Assembly: GCA_025330725.1 (NCBI GenBank)
Contig: JAIWND010000020.1
Coordinates: 1-64,000 of the forward strand
Length of the DNA: 64,000 nt
Reading direction: 5' to 3'
Origin: Chlamydoabsidia padenii
Lineage: Eukaryota > Mucoromycota > Mucoromycetes > Mucorales > Cunninghamellaceae
Shown: positions 10,262 through 22,763 of the stretch, piece by piece
How the letters are laid out: each line of letters starts with the position of its first letter
Numbering within the stretch: the stretch's first letter is position 1
Notes under the pieces: model-generated
Seen by the model: the letters and a program-made list of their open reading frames with translations, nothing else
Database searches by the model: none
What the model was told of the DNA's origin: nothing
Position numbers and translations under genes: made by a program

Positions 10262-11455
10262 ATGAACGACAATTTAACCATTGATCAAAAACTAAATCAA
10301 TGCCTTGGCCCTGAGTGGACGTCTCGTCGTACTGCCTGTAAGTAGGTTTGTCTTCGCTCCTCCAACGTGACATTTTTAACTTTTAATTCTGTTTAAACTA
10401 GTTGGTGGTGGCACTGTCATGTATATTGAAGGCAGTACAGCTATCAATCTCGCCAATGAACTCTTTGGCTATAATGGTTGGTCAAGTGAAATCAAACAAT
10501 CAGTGGTGGATTATGCAAGTGATGGATCCTCCCCCCCCAATTAAAAAAAAGCTAATGATTCTTTTTTTAGGTTGATGTTAGTGACGATGGACGCGTTACT
10601 TTAGGTATGGCTACAACGGTCCGAGTGACTTTGAAAGATGGGACCTTTCATGAAGATATAGGCTATGGTACGGCGGAAAATGCAAAAAGCAAGGCGGCGG
10701 CTTACGAAAAGGCACGCAAACAATCGGTGACCGACGGTTTGAAACGAACCCTCCGACAATTTGGAAATGCCATGGGAAACTGTATTTATGATAAGACTTA
10801 TTGTCGAAATATTGCTAATATGGGTCGACCGACTGTAAGTAGGAGGTGGAGGGGATGAAGAGCCGACTTGAACTTAATTTATTTAATTTGAATAGGCACC
10901 TTTTATTCCTTTTGATCTATATCGACAAGAACATGTACGAAAAGTGATTCGGACGGAAATGGAAGCCACCTCTGCACCATCAGTAATAAAACAAGAAGAA
11001 AAACAAATATCCCATCAAAAACCACCACCACAAATGAAAACATCGCCCAATGTAAAAACTCAGGAACCATCGCCCAATGTAAAAAGAGAACAAGTTGAGA
11101 AACCATCAACAAGTGATCAACCAACTGCCACAACTGCTGTAGCCAGACGAATTATGGAAAATGAAGTGTTTACCGAAGATAGTTTTATAATAGGTATAAT
11201 GGAAATGATCACATATGTTTATGGTTAACCCCTTCTTTTTTTTCAGATGATGATGATGATGCCTTTTATGCCGAAATCGTGGATACCGAAGTAGATGATA
11301 GAGTGGATATAGAATTACTTGAACAAGTCATGATGGATAATAGGTACATCTATAATATATATATAACAGCCAAACTAATTAAAACCAACTAACCAATATA
11401 TATATATACTAGTCATCCACCTGGTCAATCACCCATTAAACGACAACGACAATAA
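10262..11455 (+). CDS. RAD52: DNA repair protein RAD52 homologue
   Basis: Mediator of homologous recombination. It anneals single strands and, in fungi, loads Rad51. Six exons: 10262-10337, 10402-10514, 10571-10834, 10896-11193, 11247-11343 and 11413-11455, giving 296 residues. The N-terminal Rad52 DNA-binding and ring domain (about residues 10-155) is well conserved: [71 protein letters not shown] and [10 protein letters not shown]. The C-terminal half is short, Gln/Lys/Pro-rich, then acidic (a DDDDD run coded across the exon 4-5 junction), ending in the basic KRQRQ. Intron 2 begins GC instead of GT. It is shorter than budding-yeast or human RAD52, and I see no obvious long Rad51-binding tail. 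The gene is convergent with adenosine kinase, with 117 bp between stop codons. Confidence 0.95.
10515..10570 (+). other. GC-AG intron 2 of RAD52
   Basis: The donor is TAT/gcaagt and the acceptor tttag/GTT. Splicing here restores [16 protein letters not shown], matching the conserved Rad52 core. No GT donor in the interval keeps the frame. Confidence 0.85.
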
Positions 11456-11572
11456 TAGTCATAAGATGTAGTTATAATACCCCCCACACACACACATTTA
11501 CAACAACAATAAAAACCACATCATTCGATCATGCTATTTTATCTATCTTTTATTAATATTATTTATATAGAT

Positions 11573-12736
11573 CTAAAAAGTGGGCAAAGTACCCTTGGCA
11601 GCACCTTGAGGGTAAGTAGGACCGACTTGCTTGATAACGAGACCAGCAACATAATGACCGGCTTGAACACATCGAGCCACATCAGTAACACCTTGAGCAT
11701 ACAACCCCATGAATCCACCACAGAAAGCATCGCCAGCACCATTGGTATCGACAATATCCTTGGATTCCACCTTGTTCACGGGGTAAGTACCGACCAATTT
11801 ACCACCGACAGCAACAATAGTAGCATCTGATCCTTGAGTAATCACTACAATACGTTCACGGTTGTTACCCTTGGGTAACAAGGACAATTGGGTGGCAATG
11901 ACGGCAACATCATGGGTTTCTTCAAATTTGGCTTGTTGAGCATAAGTACGGGCTTCGTCTTCGTTACCACACAAAATATCAGTGTTCTTGATCACGGCGT
12001 CCAAACGTTCCTTGAAGAATTGAGATAAGAAGGGAGCACTGAGATTGAGAGCAAAGGTCTTGTTGTTCTTGGCAGCGTATTCAGAGATGGCCACTGCAGA
12101 TTTGTAACCACCGTCATGAGTCAAGAAGAAACCACCCACATAGTAGTAGGATGCTTCTTCAACAAATTTCCAGTTTTCGGGTCGTTGGACGAATTCAAAT
12201 GAGAAGAGATCGGCTGCACCCAAGTTGGTAACAAGAGATCTAATATATATATATATATATAAAGTCAGTTTTCATCCATATTGCTTCCCCCCCCCCTTTT
12301 TCCTTACCGATCGTGGCCAGTGATCAAAGCAGCACAGGTACCAGTAGGAACAGAGGTGATGATTTGATAGTTGGTCTTGAGACCATCGGCTTCAGCAGCA
12401 TTCTTGATAGTATCAGCATAAGCATCGTTGGAGACAGCACCCATATAAACAGTGCTGTTAGGAGGCATGATATATTGAGCACCACGAGCAGTGTTTTGAG
12501 CAGCACCACCGGCAACATAAACTACCTTGTAAGTATCTACCAGTTCCTTGTACCTATTATAAGGGTTAAATGAGCTTCAACTAACTTAGAGCAAGGTGGA
12601 CTTACAAAGGTTGATGTTCTTCACCAGCCAAAATAGCATCGTTGGACTTGAGCTTGTACTTTTGTAAAAATTCATCAGACACATTGGCTTGGATATCCAA
12701 CAAGGGGTTTTCAAGAGCAAGAAGAGTATAAGGCAT
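11573..12736 (-). CDS. ADO1: Adenosine kinase
   Basis: Phosphorylates adenosine to AMP with ATP. It is a cytosolic purine-salvage enzyme that also removes the adenosine released by the S-adenosylmethionine cycle. Three exons (12736-12606, 12553-12308, 12239-11573) give 347 residues, the usual length for the PfkB-type family. Visible signatures are the N-terminal substrate region ALENPLLDIQANV, GGAAQNTARGAQ, the PfkB segment reading VITQGSDAT, and the C-terminal DTNGAGDAFCGGF with the catalytic Asp and anion-hole glycines. The protein ends KGTLPTF. Intron 2 contains an (AT)n run. The start ATG gives MPYTLLALENPLL, which aligns with family starts. The symbol is by analogy to yeast. Confidence 0.95.
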
Positions 12737-13788
12737 AACGTGGTAGAGATATAAATGTGTTTTTTGTTAAAAAGAGAAAAGGAAAGAGAGATAGCGCGCT
12801 AAACGGGGTTTTTTTAAATACCAAAAAATTTTCAAGTTTCAAGCCCGATTCCTCCATCTTTTCTTCTCGGCTTTTCATTGGCTGATTCATTTGGACTCCA
12901 TCTACAATTTTCGCGGGTGATGATGCATAAAAACCGATACTCTCTACCATTTTTGACACTCTCACGAACAAGCCGTTTATAAGGGTGAGGGAAGAAATGA
13001 TGTAAAGAGGAAGCAAGCTCATTTACTTTTGACTGCATCCGTGCTGGATTCGTTTGTTGAAGATGGTGGGAAACCCCCCCCCCCTATGGGTTCGCTTATG
13101 AAACCAAAATCAAGCAATTTGGTACAAGACTTACTCGCAATACATTTCTGTGGATGAAGTAAAATGAGTGTCTCTTTGTCACGTCAATGATCTTTATAAA
13201 AGAATAAAGCCAAAGACACCAAAACATCTTCTCGTCCAATCCAACACAAAAGACATACATACATGTTAAATTCGTTTTTCTTTGTTCTTTTATGATCAAG
13301 TCAGTTTAATGTTACTGTATTCCATTCCTTTAAATTATCATCACCTTTTTCAAATATATAAAGATAAAATATGTCTCGGCTTGATTCTATCCTGGCGCAT
13401 ACAATGATGGTTGTGTCTTGTTAATCTGAGCAGACCCAAGATTTCTACCATCATCGCGTTTTAGGTTGACATCCTTCACATACCAATTTTGTGTGTATCG
13501 TCTGCCCAATCTTCTCTTTCCATTCTACTTTAATTTTTTACTGTCATACCTAGTTGGCATCTCAAAGATAGTGTACCTACAGTTTTTTTTTTTTTGTCTT
13601 TTTTAAATCAAGCAAGAGCATTCGGGGTTTCAATTTTGCATGAAAAAGCTCATGATGATCACGAACGTGAGGGCTTGGCAAACGTGCTCACCTCCTAAAG
13701 ATTACGTACGTTTTTTGTTTTTATTGTCTTTACGTTTTATATAAAGAAAGCTCTTTTACGTCTTGTTACTCCAAAACACATCAAGTAT
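12737..13788. other. Intergenic, no gene seen
   Basis: About 1 kb between adenosine kinase and the next coding fragment. It contains a promoter-type box at 12831-12850, a C run near 13074-13084 and poly-T. Open frames are short and have no recognisable content. Confidence 0.5.
12831..12850. promoter_or_regulatory. CGGG/TTGAAA-type box upstream of adenosine kinase
   Basis: On the minus strand this reads AATCGGGCTTGAAACTTGAA, about 95-115 bp upstream of the kinase start. It belongs to the recurrent box described in the findings. Confidence 0.4.
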
Positions 13789-14532
13789 GCAAATTTACCT
13801 TTCTCTTTGAATAATCCGGCTCTTATCATTTTCCCTTGCCCTTACTGTCAAGCACGAGTCAGCTATACGTCGAAGCGGAGTGTCCGTCGTCATGTGGTTA
13901 GAGCCAATGGTATTGACCTTCCACATTTTGAAGTCGGCAGACCCACACGGCGACGGGGTTTCCGATCATATCAGAATGATGATGTGGCAAACTATCCTGG
14001 ACCAGTGGTAATGGGATGTCCTTGCTGCATCGATGTTCTGGATAATCGGGAAGCGCTCCAGAATCACACCAACATCAACCATGTGCCTGAGTAAGAAAGA
14101 CAAACAACTACCTACTCTTAAAAGGTGCTTTTACTAGTCTTCATTCTTTTTTTTTTTTTTTTTCATTTTGTGCGTGGTTACATATAGCGGTGCTCAACCA
14201 GAAAACGTAGAGCCTGGTGAGGAGCCCTGGAATAATCAAATTGGTGCGGTCTTTGATCCTGACGTACCACCACATCCTTTCCCTCGCCCAATCCAACCAG
14301 GTTATCGTCGGGCTGACATCATGATCCCCATCTATTATTGCCATCTTTTTATACCAATCTCTGCAGCGACAGGAAACTGTTACGCCCACCAAAGGCTGTC
14401 ATTGTCAGGGACATTTAAAATGGAGACTATTACAACGGAAAATCACATTTCGATTGATGATTATCAGAATACTCAGCCAGAAGCATCAGGTACACACTTC
14501 CGCAAGACCACAAACACATCTGTCGGGTATGA
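13789..14532 (+). CDS. C2H2 zinc-finger protein fragment
   Basis: Two coding blocks (about 13789-14090 and 14188-14532) join across a GT-AG intron with the frame kept (VPE/D-GAQPENVEPG). Two zinc-finger-like motifs are visible: CPYCQARVSYTSKRSVRRH, and the classical C-x2-C-x12-H-x5-H unit CPCCIDVLDNREALQNH followed by TNINH. The segment between them is rich in Arg (GRPTRRRGFRS). No in-frame ATG was found upstream of 13807, so the first exon or start is missing. The downstream end is unclear: the frame runs into hydrophobic, T-rich sequence after about 14532, which is probably intron. I do not recognise the family. It may be part of a transposon, because repeat remnants follow. Confidence 0.4.
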
Positions 14533-14869
14533 AACTCAATTTCTTTTCTTTGTTATCTTTTCTTTTATTCTTTGTTACTCTCTTCCTTATAAATATAATA
14601 TATATACATTAAAATGATTGATCGTCTTTTATCTTTTGGACCATTTACTTTATTTGGCTCCACCTTGATTGGTGATGTAGCCACAAATCCTGAAAAAATC
14701 TACATCCCTACGTAGCATTGACATTTATCTTCAAAAAGATATTCAGGGTAAAGTGATGGTATATTAATCTAAAGAATGGGAATACAGGAACATATTGATA
14801 CTACTGTATTAACACTTTACACGAATTAGTCACTTGAAAAGGGTAAGATTTTCGATGATCAAGTTGAAA

Positions 14870-15425
14870 GCAGGATTGGCCTTGCTGACCACACGAGTTT
14901 TTTTTCCCTTTATTTGTTTTTATTATGTCCTCGATTCATAAAGATCGGACTAAAGACTCTTGCCCAATCTTTTTTGGTTTGTCTTGATAGTAAACCATTT
15001 ATTGCGCCGGTAGTGATTCGGATCTACTGTGGTCTCTAGTGCAAGCGTATCAATGATGTGGCGGACAAACTTGGTTTGGTACATACTGGCGACCTTGGCT
15101 TTGGTTTGACCGAAAGGCTCAGTATCCATGTCCAATTGTCATTGATGTTCATGTTGCCGAACATCATGTGTATTAAGGAAGACGGCCAACAAGATATGTT
15201 ACTGTTGGGAATGGCTTGGTTCGATACTTATGGAGTTAAGCAAAATGTACAAGCAAGGAAATTAATTATCCGTATAACACAGAATCCGTCAAATTATATG
15301 GTGATCGTTATGTCTCCTTTGGCGGTGCTTCTTTTGCCGGAGGCCTTTGGTTGTGTTGTGATCGGGACTCCCCTCTTCTCTTCCTCCAACATTCACATTC
15401 CATCTTTTCACAAAACCATACTCTG
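14870..15425 (+). pseudogene. Retropepsin-like (LTR-retrotransposon) protease remnant
   Basis: Around 15012-15040 a DSG(S/T)-type aspartic-protease start can be seen only if a one-base deletion is allowed. Some 50 codons later VADKLGLVHTG is in frame, and around 15184-15275 the frame reads DMLLLGMAWFDTYGV, which matches the flap-end LLGM-W motif that closes retropepsin domains of Ty3-like elements. The spacing fits one protease domain. Stops and shifts between the pieces show it is dead. No reverse transcriptase, integrase or LTR pair was recognised nearby, so the rest of the element has been lost. Confidence is moderate because the match is by motif and spacing only. Confidence 0.4.
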
Positions 15426-15597
15426 ACGTCTTTACCTCTCACTTCATATTTATACACTTTACCGTCAATATTAATTGGTAGCTCTTTTATTATTATTTAG
15501 CTATTCTGCTTCTTTTTAAATAAAGTTTTTCATAACAAAAAATCTTATCAAGAAGTTTCTCTCTAATACTATCTACCTTGTGTATCAAGTTCCTTGA

Positions 15598-15745
15598 CAA
15601 GTGTAACTGTTTTTTTATTTTTGTGATCTTACTTTGATACAAAACCAATATAAAGAGGTCTTAACATAGCCATCTGTCTTATATACAGTTACTTTATAAG
15701 TGTAACTATCATCTTTTGTGATCTTACTTTGGTACAAAATCTACA
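15598..15745 (+). repeat. Local imperfect duplication, ~50-bp unit
   Basis: An AAGTGTAACT ... TTGTGATCTTACTT block followed by G-TACAAAA occurs twice, about 97 bp apart (15599-15647 and 15696-15741). No coding content was seen. It sits downstream of the protease remnant and might be part of a decayed element end. Confidence 0.6.
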
Positions 15746-16154
15746 GTACATTTTATTTACTTTTAAATCCCGACATGCAAATTGGGACCTCTCTTTGCAT
15801 AAACTCTTTTTAAACAAGAACTAACAAAAAGTTGAATCTTATCCGAAAGATTCTGGTGCTCACTATTCTTCTAACAATCAATACAAACTATCTGAACCAC
15901 CAGCATCTACCAGATTCAGCCGTAGCAATGGACAGGGTTGTTCCAGCCTTTTGCTGGCCAAGCCAACCTATTAGTTTTTCTAGTAATAACTCATTCTGGT
16001 CAATAATGTACTCCATTCCCCCTGGGTCAATTTATCACAAATAAAACAATCCGGGAGTGATTGATTATCAGTAAATACACATTTATCATGATGTCACTCT
16101 GGTCGTTGTTTTCATGGCCAGGCAGTCCCTTTTACTTGCTTGAGCTTCACAGTA

Positions 16155-16370
16155 AAATGGAAATTGCTAGGCGAACGGAAAGTACGCAAGGAAATTTGGA
16201 AGACCACCACCCGCTCAATGGTTAACGGATGCTTATGATTAAAGTGGCCATGTGGATACTATGGTATATTTCCAACATACTTTACCGCGAAAGCCAAGCA
16301 CCAAGACCCCTGTGTTGGTCAGTCCAAGCTTGCAATAACTTGTCCTTTGCGACCAAGATTATTTTATTTT
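16155..16370 (+). repeat. MITE-like dispersed repeat, copy B
   Basis: The longest plus-strand copy. It has GCTAGGCGAACGGAAAGTAC, GGAAGACCACCACCCGCTCA, GCTTATGATTAAAGTGGCC, ATGTGGATACTATGG, CCAACATACTTTACCGCGAA and CTTGTCCTTTGCGACCAAGA in the same order as the inverted copies at 35074-35272 and 49478-49680. It ends about 95 bp upstream of the methyltransferase start at 16465, so it may contribute to that promoter. Confidence 0.8.
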
Positions 16371-16464
16371 TTCTGAACGGAAAGAAACTTCATTTTCAAA
16401 CGCCGTCGAACCGAAAAAAGTCGACGATTCAAGAAAAAGAGAAAATGCTTCTTCTTCTTTAATA

Positions 16465-18230
16465 ATGGGAAAACGACAACGATTTGATGACGATGGAAAT
16501 GCTGTGGACGATATAACAGAATGCACTAGGATAAACAACACACTTTCTTGCAATATGTATAAAGATAATCCTCCACCTGATTTCAATGAATTGGCCAAAC
16601 TCTATCCCACCTTTCGACCTTAGTAAGTTACGGTATGGGTCCATCCAACTCGACTCACTCTTTTTTTTTATTTTATTACCTAGTGTCCAAGTGGGTAGTG
16701 AAGGTCGACCATTTATTGACTTTAAAGATGCTGCAGCTGTCAGGTAACTCTCACATCACTACGTCAAGTACTAAAGATCTTTTTTTTTTTTAATTATCTG
16801 AAAAGGGAATTCACTTATTGTCTGTTGAAACGCGATTTTGATCTAAAGGTGACTTTTCCTTTGGATCGACTGTTGCCACCCATTCCTAATCGACTCGATT
16901 ATATTCTTTGGATACAAGATCTTATGATGGAAACCCAAGGTGAAAAAAACAACAAGGTCATTGGTATTGATATGTAAGTTGTAAGGAGGGGAGTGATCAA
17001 GTGACTCATTGACTCGATGTTTTGTTTTGTTTTATAAGCGGTGTAGGTGCTTCTTGTATTTATCCATTATTGGGCTGTCGAACGAACCCTGGTTGGCGAT
17101 TCATTGGATCAGGTAATAGACGTAGGGGAAAAAAAAAAAAAAAAAAAAAAAAAGATAAACGACTCACCATCACTCTAGAATTGGATCCCGTATCACTCGA
17201 GGTGGCCACCGACAATGTCAAACGTAATGGGCTCCAAGATCGAATCACACTCTATTTAAACAAAGATCCTTTGAAAATCTTTCTTTTGGACCCTTCCATT
17301 AAGACTTATGACTTTTGTATGTGTAACCCTCCCTTTTATGAATCTCAAGCTGAAATACAACAAGGACTTGACAGCAAGGAATTGGAACCAATGGCGGCAA
17401 GTTTGAATTTAACCGGGGATAGACAAATTATGACTCTCTTTTAACCACCTTTATATATATATATAGATATGTACTGGTACAGTCAATGAAATGATTACAC
17501 AAGGTGGCGAATATGGATTTATCAAACGAATGATTCTGGAAAGTGTCATTTACAAACAACGCATTGGATGGTATACAAGTTTGATGGGATTAAAAAAAAC
17601 CATTCGACCAGTGACACAATTCCTAAAACAACAAGGCGTAAGTTTGTTTGTCATATATAAAAAAAAAAAGATGCCTGTCTAACCTAGTTTATTATAGATC
17701 ACCAATTATGTGGTGACAGAATTTTGCCAGGGACGAACGAAACGATGGGGAATAGCATGGTCATTCAACTCGATACGGGTGGTAAGTAAGTAATATGAAT
17801 GAATCAATACTAACAAACACGATAGGTCAAATCCAATAGTTTGGAATTCTATCGTCCCAAATCACAATTCACCGTCCATTTACCAATCTCCTTGTCTAAA
17901 GCCAAGACGGAACTAGCTGTCATTTTGACTGATCTCGATATCACACCACTACAAGGCAACGATAATAATAATGTGATGCAATTCTCTCCTACTCAAAACA
18001 CTTGGTCCCGCGCGGCAAGGCGGTCAAGAAAAAGACAAAAATCCGATCCATTACCACCTATATCCATCACCATGGAATGTGCTCTATTAAATGACAAGGA
18101 TGGATGTATCTTGCAAACAAGCTGGCTCGAGGGGGAGGATCGATCGGTGTTTGAAAGTCTGTGGAATCATATCAAGAAACGAATGGAACAACATGCCGGG
18201 ATATTTAGTGGTAGTATATATCAGGACTAG
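16465..18230 (+). CDS. METTL16: METTL16-like RNA m6A methyltransferase
   Basis: Predicted SAM-dependent N6-adenosine methyltransferase. Members of this family modify U6 snRNA in animals and fission yeast (family knowledge). Eight exons: 16465-16622, 16684-16743, 16806-16973, 17039-17112, 17179-17396, 17467-17637, 17698-17781 and 17826-18230, giving 445 residues. Seen in order: DFNELAKLYP, the Rossmann motif IGIDIGVGASCIYPLLG, a second-strand acid in GSELDPVSLEVA, the catalytic CNPPFYES (NPPF), GGEYGFIKRMI, and TEFCQGRTKRWGIAWSF. The last is highly characteristic of METTL16. The C-terminal part has a basic SRKRQK patch and no clear long vertebrate-conserved region. Intron 5 uses a GC donor. 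The start lies about 95 bp after a MITE copy. Confidence 0.93.
17397..17466 (+). other. GC-AG intron 5 of the METTL16-like gene
   Basis: The donor is GCG/gcaagt and the acceptor atatag/ATA. It joins ELEPMA to ICTGTVNEMI in phase 0, where family members have a short loop before the GG-E-FVKR motif. Reading through instead hits a stop at 17442. Confidence 0.75.
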
Positions 18231-18677
18231 AATCTTTATTTTTTTTTTTTTAATTGATTAATAAGAACTTGGATTATAATGTTGTTGTTGTTGTTGTTGA
18301 TCAAACGATCAGTAATAAAGAAGAAAACTGTTACATGATGAAATGCAGTTCTCCAACAATCTAGGGGGATATGATTTTTTAAATGGGTATGCGGGAACCT
18401 TGTTCTTTCGGATGTGATTCCCTTCTGAATATCATGAGAGGGAACTCTGTGCTAGACTTATTTTTGACTTTTTCCGCGGGAGAGATCGCCGGCACTTTTT
18501 TTTTTTTTTTTTGTGGGGTCAAAAAAAGGAAGTTGATATTTGTCATGTCCTGGCCAATCAGAGTTCATACACCCCAGAGCGGCGGGGTGTGAACATTTTT
18601 CTCACCCGTTTTTATTTATTTTAAACGGTGTTCCCCGTTCTTCTTCTCTCTCTTTCCTCTTTCTTCATCAAAAAAAC

Positions 18678-20398
<1,721 letters not shown>

Positions 20399-20573
20399 AT
20401 TAGTTTTATAATCGTTTTGTATAGTATTTTATCTCCCCTCCCCCTACTCTTGCCCATCATCAATAAAATAAAAAAAGTCTCCTTTTCACCAGCCGGTTTA
20501 TAAATAGGAAAAAAAAAACTCTCTTTTATTGGTGTATCATCAAAACATGATTTGAGTCTTCAATGATAAGCAT

Positions 20574-20765
20574 TTAATAGTATCTGCAGCAACGGTAACA
20601 GCCCTTGTTACGTACAACAGGACGGAAATTGGGAGGGCACTTGTTAATGATTTCTTCAGGAGTGAAACAGCCATCCAAACAAGCTTCGGCACCTTCAGCC
20701 TTGACAGTGGCCAAACAGAGCATCATCATCATCATGGCACTGGTAAAGAAAGTCTTCATCATCAT
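20574..20765 (-). CDS. Small secreted cysteine-rich peptide
   Basis: A single-exon 63-residue ORF. The start is Met-rich, with Lys then a hydrophobic run (FFTSAMMMMMLCLATVKA) typical of a signal peptide, with likely cleavage near VKA/EG. The mature part of about 40 residues has six cysteines spaced C-x3-C-x9-C-x12-C-x2-C-C and ends CCRYY, suggesting three disulphides and a basic C-terminus. It could be an antimicrobial, signalling or wall-associated peptide. I do not recognise a family and assign no function. It lies tail-to-tail with aspartate aminotransferase (about 175 bp between stops). A promoter-type box is present about 140 bp upstream. Confidence 0.7.
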   Translation of the reverse strand: MMMKTFFTSAMMMMMLCLATVKAEGAEACLDGCFTPEEIINKCPPNFRPVVRNKGCYRCCRYY

Positions 20766-20905
20766 TTTGTTGTTATAGGTTTTTTGTGGTTAATTAGATA
20801 AAAATTATCTGAATGTCCTCCCTTTTTATAGTCCATTTGTTCTTTACATTGCCAGATCTCTGGCTCTGTTTACATTTAAACCAAGTTCCTTACGGAAATT
20901 CATGC

Positions 20906-20929
20906 GTCGGGGTTTCAATATTCGGCCCC
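20906..20929. promoter_or_regulatory. CGGGGTTTCAAT-type box upstream of the secreted peptide gene
   Basis: Reads GTCGGGGTTTCAATATTCGG then CCCC. It is another member of the recurrent GGGGTTT(G/C)AA...CCCC boxes, about 140 bp upstream of the start at 20765. Confidence 0.35.
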
Positions 20930-20967
20930 AAGGGGCATTTATTAGAAGAAAAAAAGAAAAAGAGGCA

Positions 20968-22400
20968 TTATGATTTTAAACGGTAAGGGTTAGTTTCACG
21001 ATAATAAGTGAATTCATCCCAGACAAAATGAGGATCCAACTCCTTGTAAGGTTTGGCACAACTTCCATCTTGCCAATCAATATTAATAGCGGGATCACAA
21101 TGGCATTTCTCTTGCAAGTAACTTTCGGTAGGACAATGAGCAATAGGTGGATGATTATATCCAATATCATTGAAAAAGTGTACCTCACTCTTTTTCAATA
21201 AAACAGCAGCAGCAATGGAATGAACTGGTGCATCTCCCCATCTATCAAAAAAAAAGAAGGGATCAGTTGGTTGTCACACTCTCTTTCTCTCTCTCTCCTT
21301 ACCTTTCATAAAAAAAACCACCTTCTTGATCCAAATGATTGAAAAAATCAAGGTAAGGTTGACTTCGAAAGAAATCTAAGGATCCAATTTCAAAGTTGGA
21401 CCAGAAATGACATCCATTATAATCGTCTTGATGATCTTCATTCACTTGCATGATCCAAGGTAATAAACTTTGGTCGGGATCAAATATACCATAATGAGGA
21501 AACCGCCTTAGGAACCTTCGAGTGGCACTCCATAATGTTTGAATGGTTTCGGGAATCTCTTGAATGGCAATATTCCATCCATACTTGAATCCATTGTCTT
21601 TCATCATTTGGAAGACATCGTAATCCACATCACAGTAGAAATCCACATCAGGTTCCACACGCCAATAGTAATCGTATTCGTCCAATAAAGGATGACGGAA
21701 AAAGAAACCTGATTGGAATCGGCACATATGTCTATAACTTTCACTATCTATAAAGTGGAAAATGAGTGTGTGATCCCTGACTTTCTTCTATTTAGGTAAA
21801 CTGACCTGCATAGGGAGGTGCATTTTCTAACCCCGCCATTGCTTCTCGACTTGCTCTTGCCCTGTCTTGATCGATATGGTCAGGATAACCCCACCAAGTG
21901 GTCCGAGTCAATGTACGAGTACCATTTCTTAGATAATCATGAGCAGGTTCAAGTTGATCGGTAGGGATGATACCAAATTGAGTAGGAGAAGACACTAGGA
22001 GATTCACATAATGTTTGAATTCTTCTGTAAATGGTTCTTCATTCAAAAACACATACGGGTAATGGAATCGATGATTTATCCTGGCTTCAAATTGTCGTAA
22101 AGAGGCACGCACGCCATGTAAATTACTATTTCTGGCCAAGATGACAATCACTCCTTTAGCGCGATCTTCCTTCTTGATAGGTTTGTTCAATAAATGAGGA
22201 GATGATGTCATGACTTTTTGTTTATAAAGAGAATGATGATGATTAGGTGAGATGGGTAATGCAGTCGTTTGATGGTATACTACAGGTGACTCGGAATGGA
22301 AAAAGAAGTGCCGAACGCCCCATACCAGTAATGAGACGCCCACAAGTACTCGCATCATGGGGATATATTTTGATCGTTTTCTTCGATACTTTTCAAACAT
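20968..22400 (-). CDS. GT15 alpha-1,2-mannosyltransferase (KRE2/MNT1 family)
   Basis: A Golgi type II membrane enzyme that adds alpha-1,2-mannose from GDP-mannose to O- and N-glycans. Three exons (22400-21806, 21747-21303, 21241-20968) give 437 residues. A short basic cytoplasmic tail (MFEKYRRKRSK) precedes a single signal anchor at about residues 13-33. A stem region of about 45 residues follows. The catalytic domain shows VILARNSNLHGVRASLRQFE, YPYVFLNEEPFTEEFK, YRHMCRFQSGFFF, YYWRVEPDVDFYCDVDYD (acceptor/metal site region), HFWSNFEIGSLDFFRS and FFYERWGDAPVHSIAA. The C-terminal Cys pair in CHCDPAINIDW is conserved in the family. Length and architecture match fungal KRE2-type enzymes. Confidence 0.95.
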
Positions 22401-22763
22401 TGGATTATAGGTGAATGAGAAAATGGTAAGGGGAAAAAAAGAAAGTGGATTGTAGTTTTATAAGAAAGAAAGAGAGGCCCTTTCATATTCACATATCTTA
22501 ATCATTCCTTTTTAGGTTACAGTGTGCATAAATTCGATCCATTTGTTTTTATTGTTATTACAGTATGTATAATACACTGACTCCTTTGAATTTGAAAAAA
22601 AAAAAAAAAAATCTATCATTTGTGGATCGGTCATTGCTTCGAATCATGGACATAGTTGATGATCCACTGAGTAACTTGAATTTTTCGTCGAATAAGCGGA
22701 GAATAAAATGTCAGTTAGCGTTTTGCGGAAGAAGATATGATGTGTAATTTTTTAACTCACCTT

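Noticed and set aside
14950..15135. A 61-codon minus-strand frame
   Set aside because: Antisense to the better-supported retropepsin-like remnant on the plus strand.
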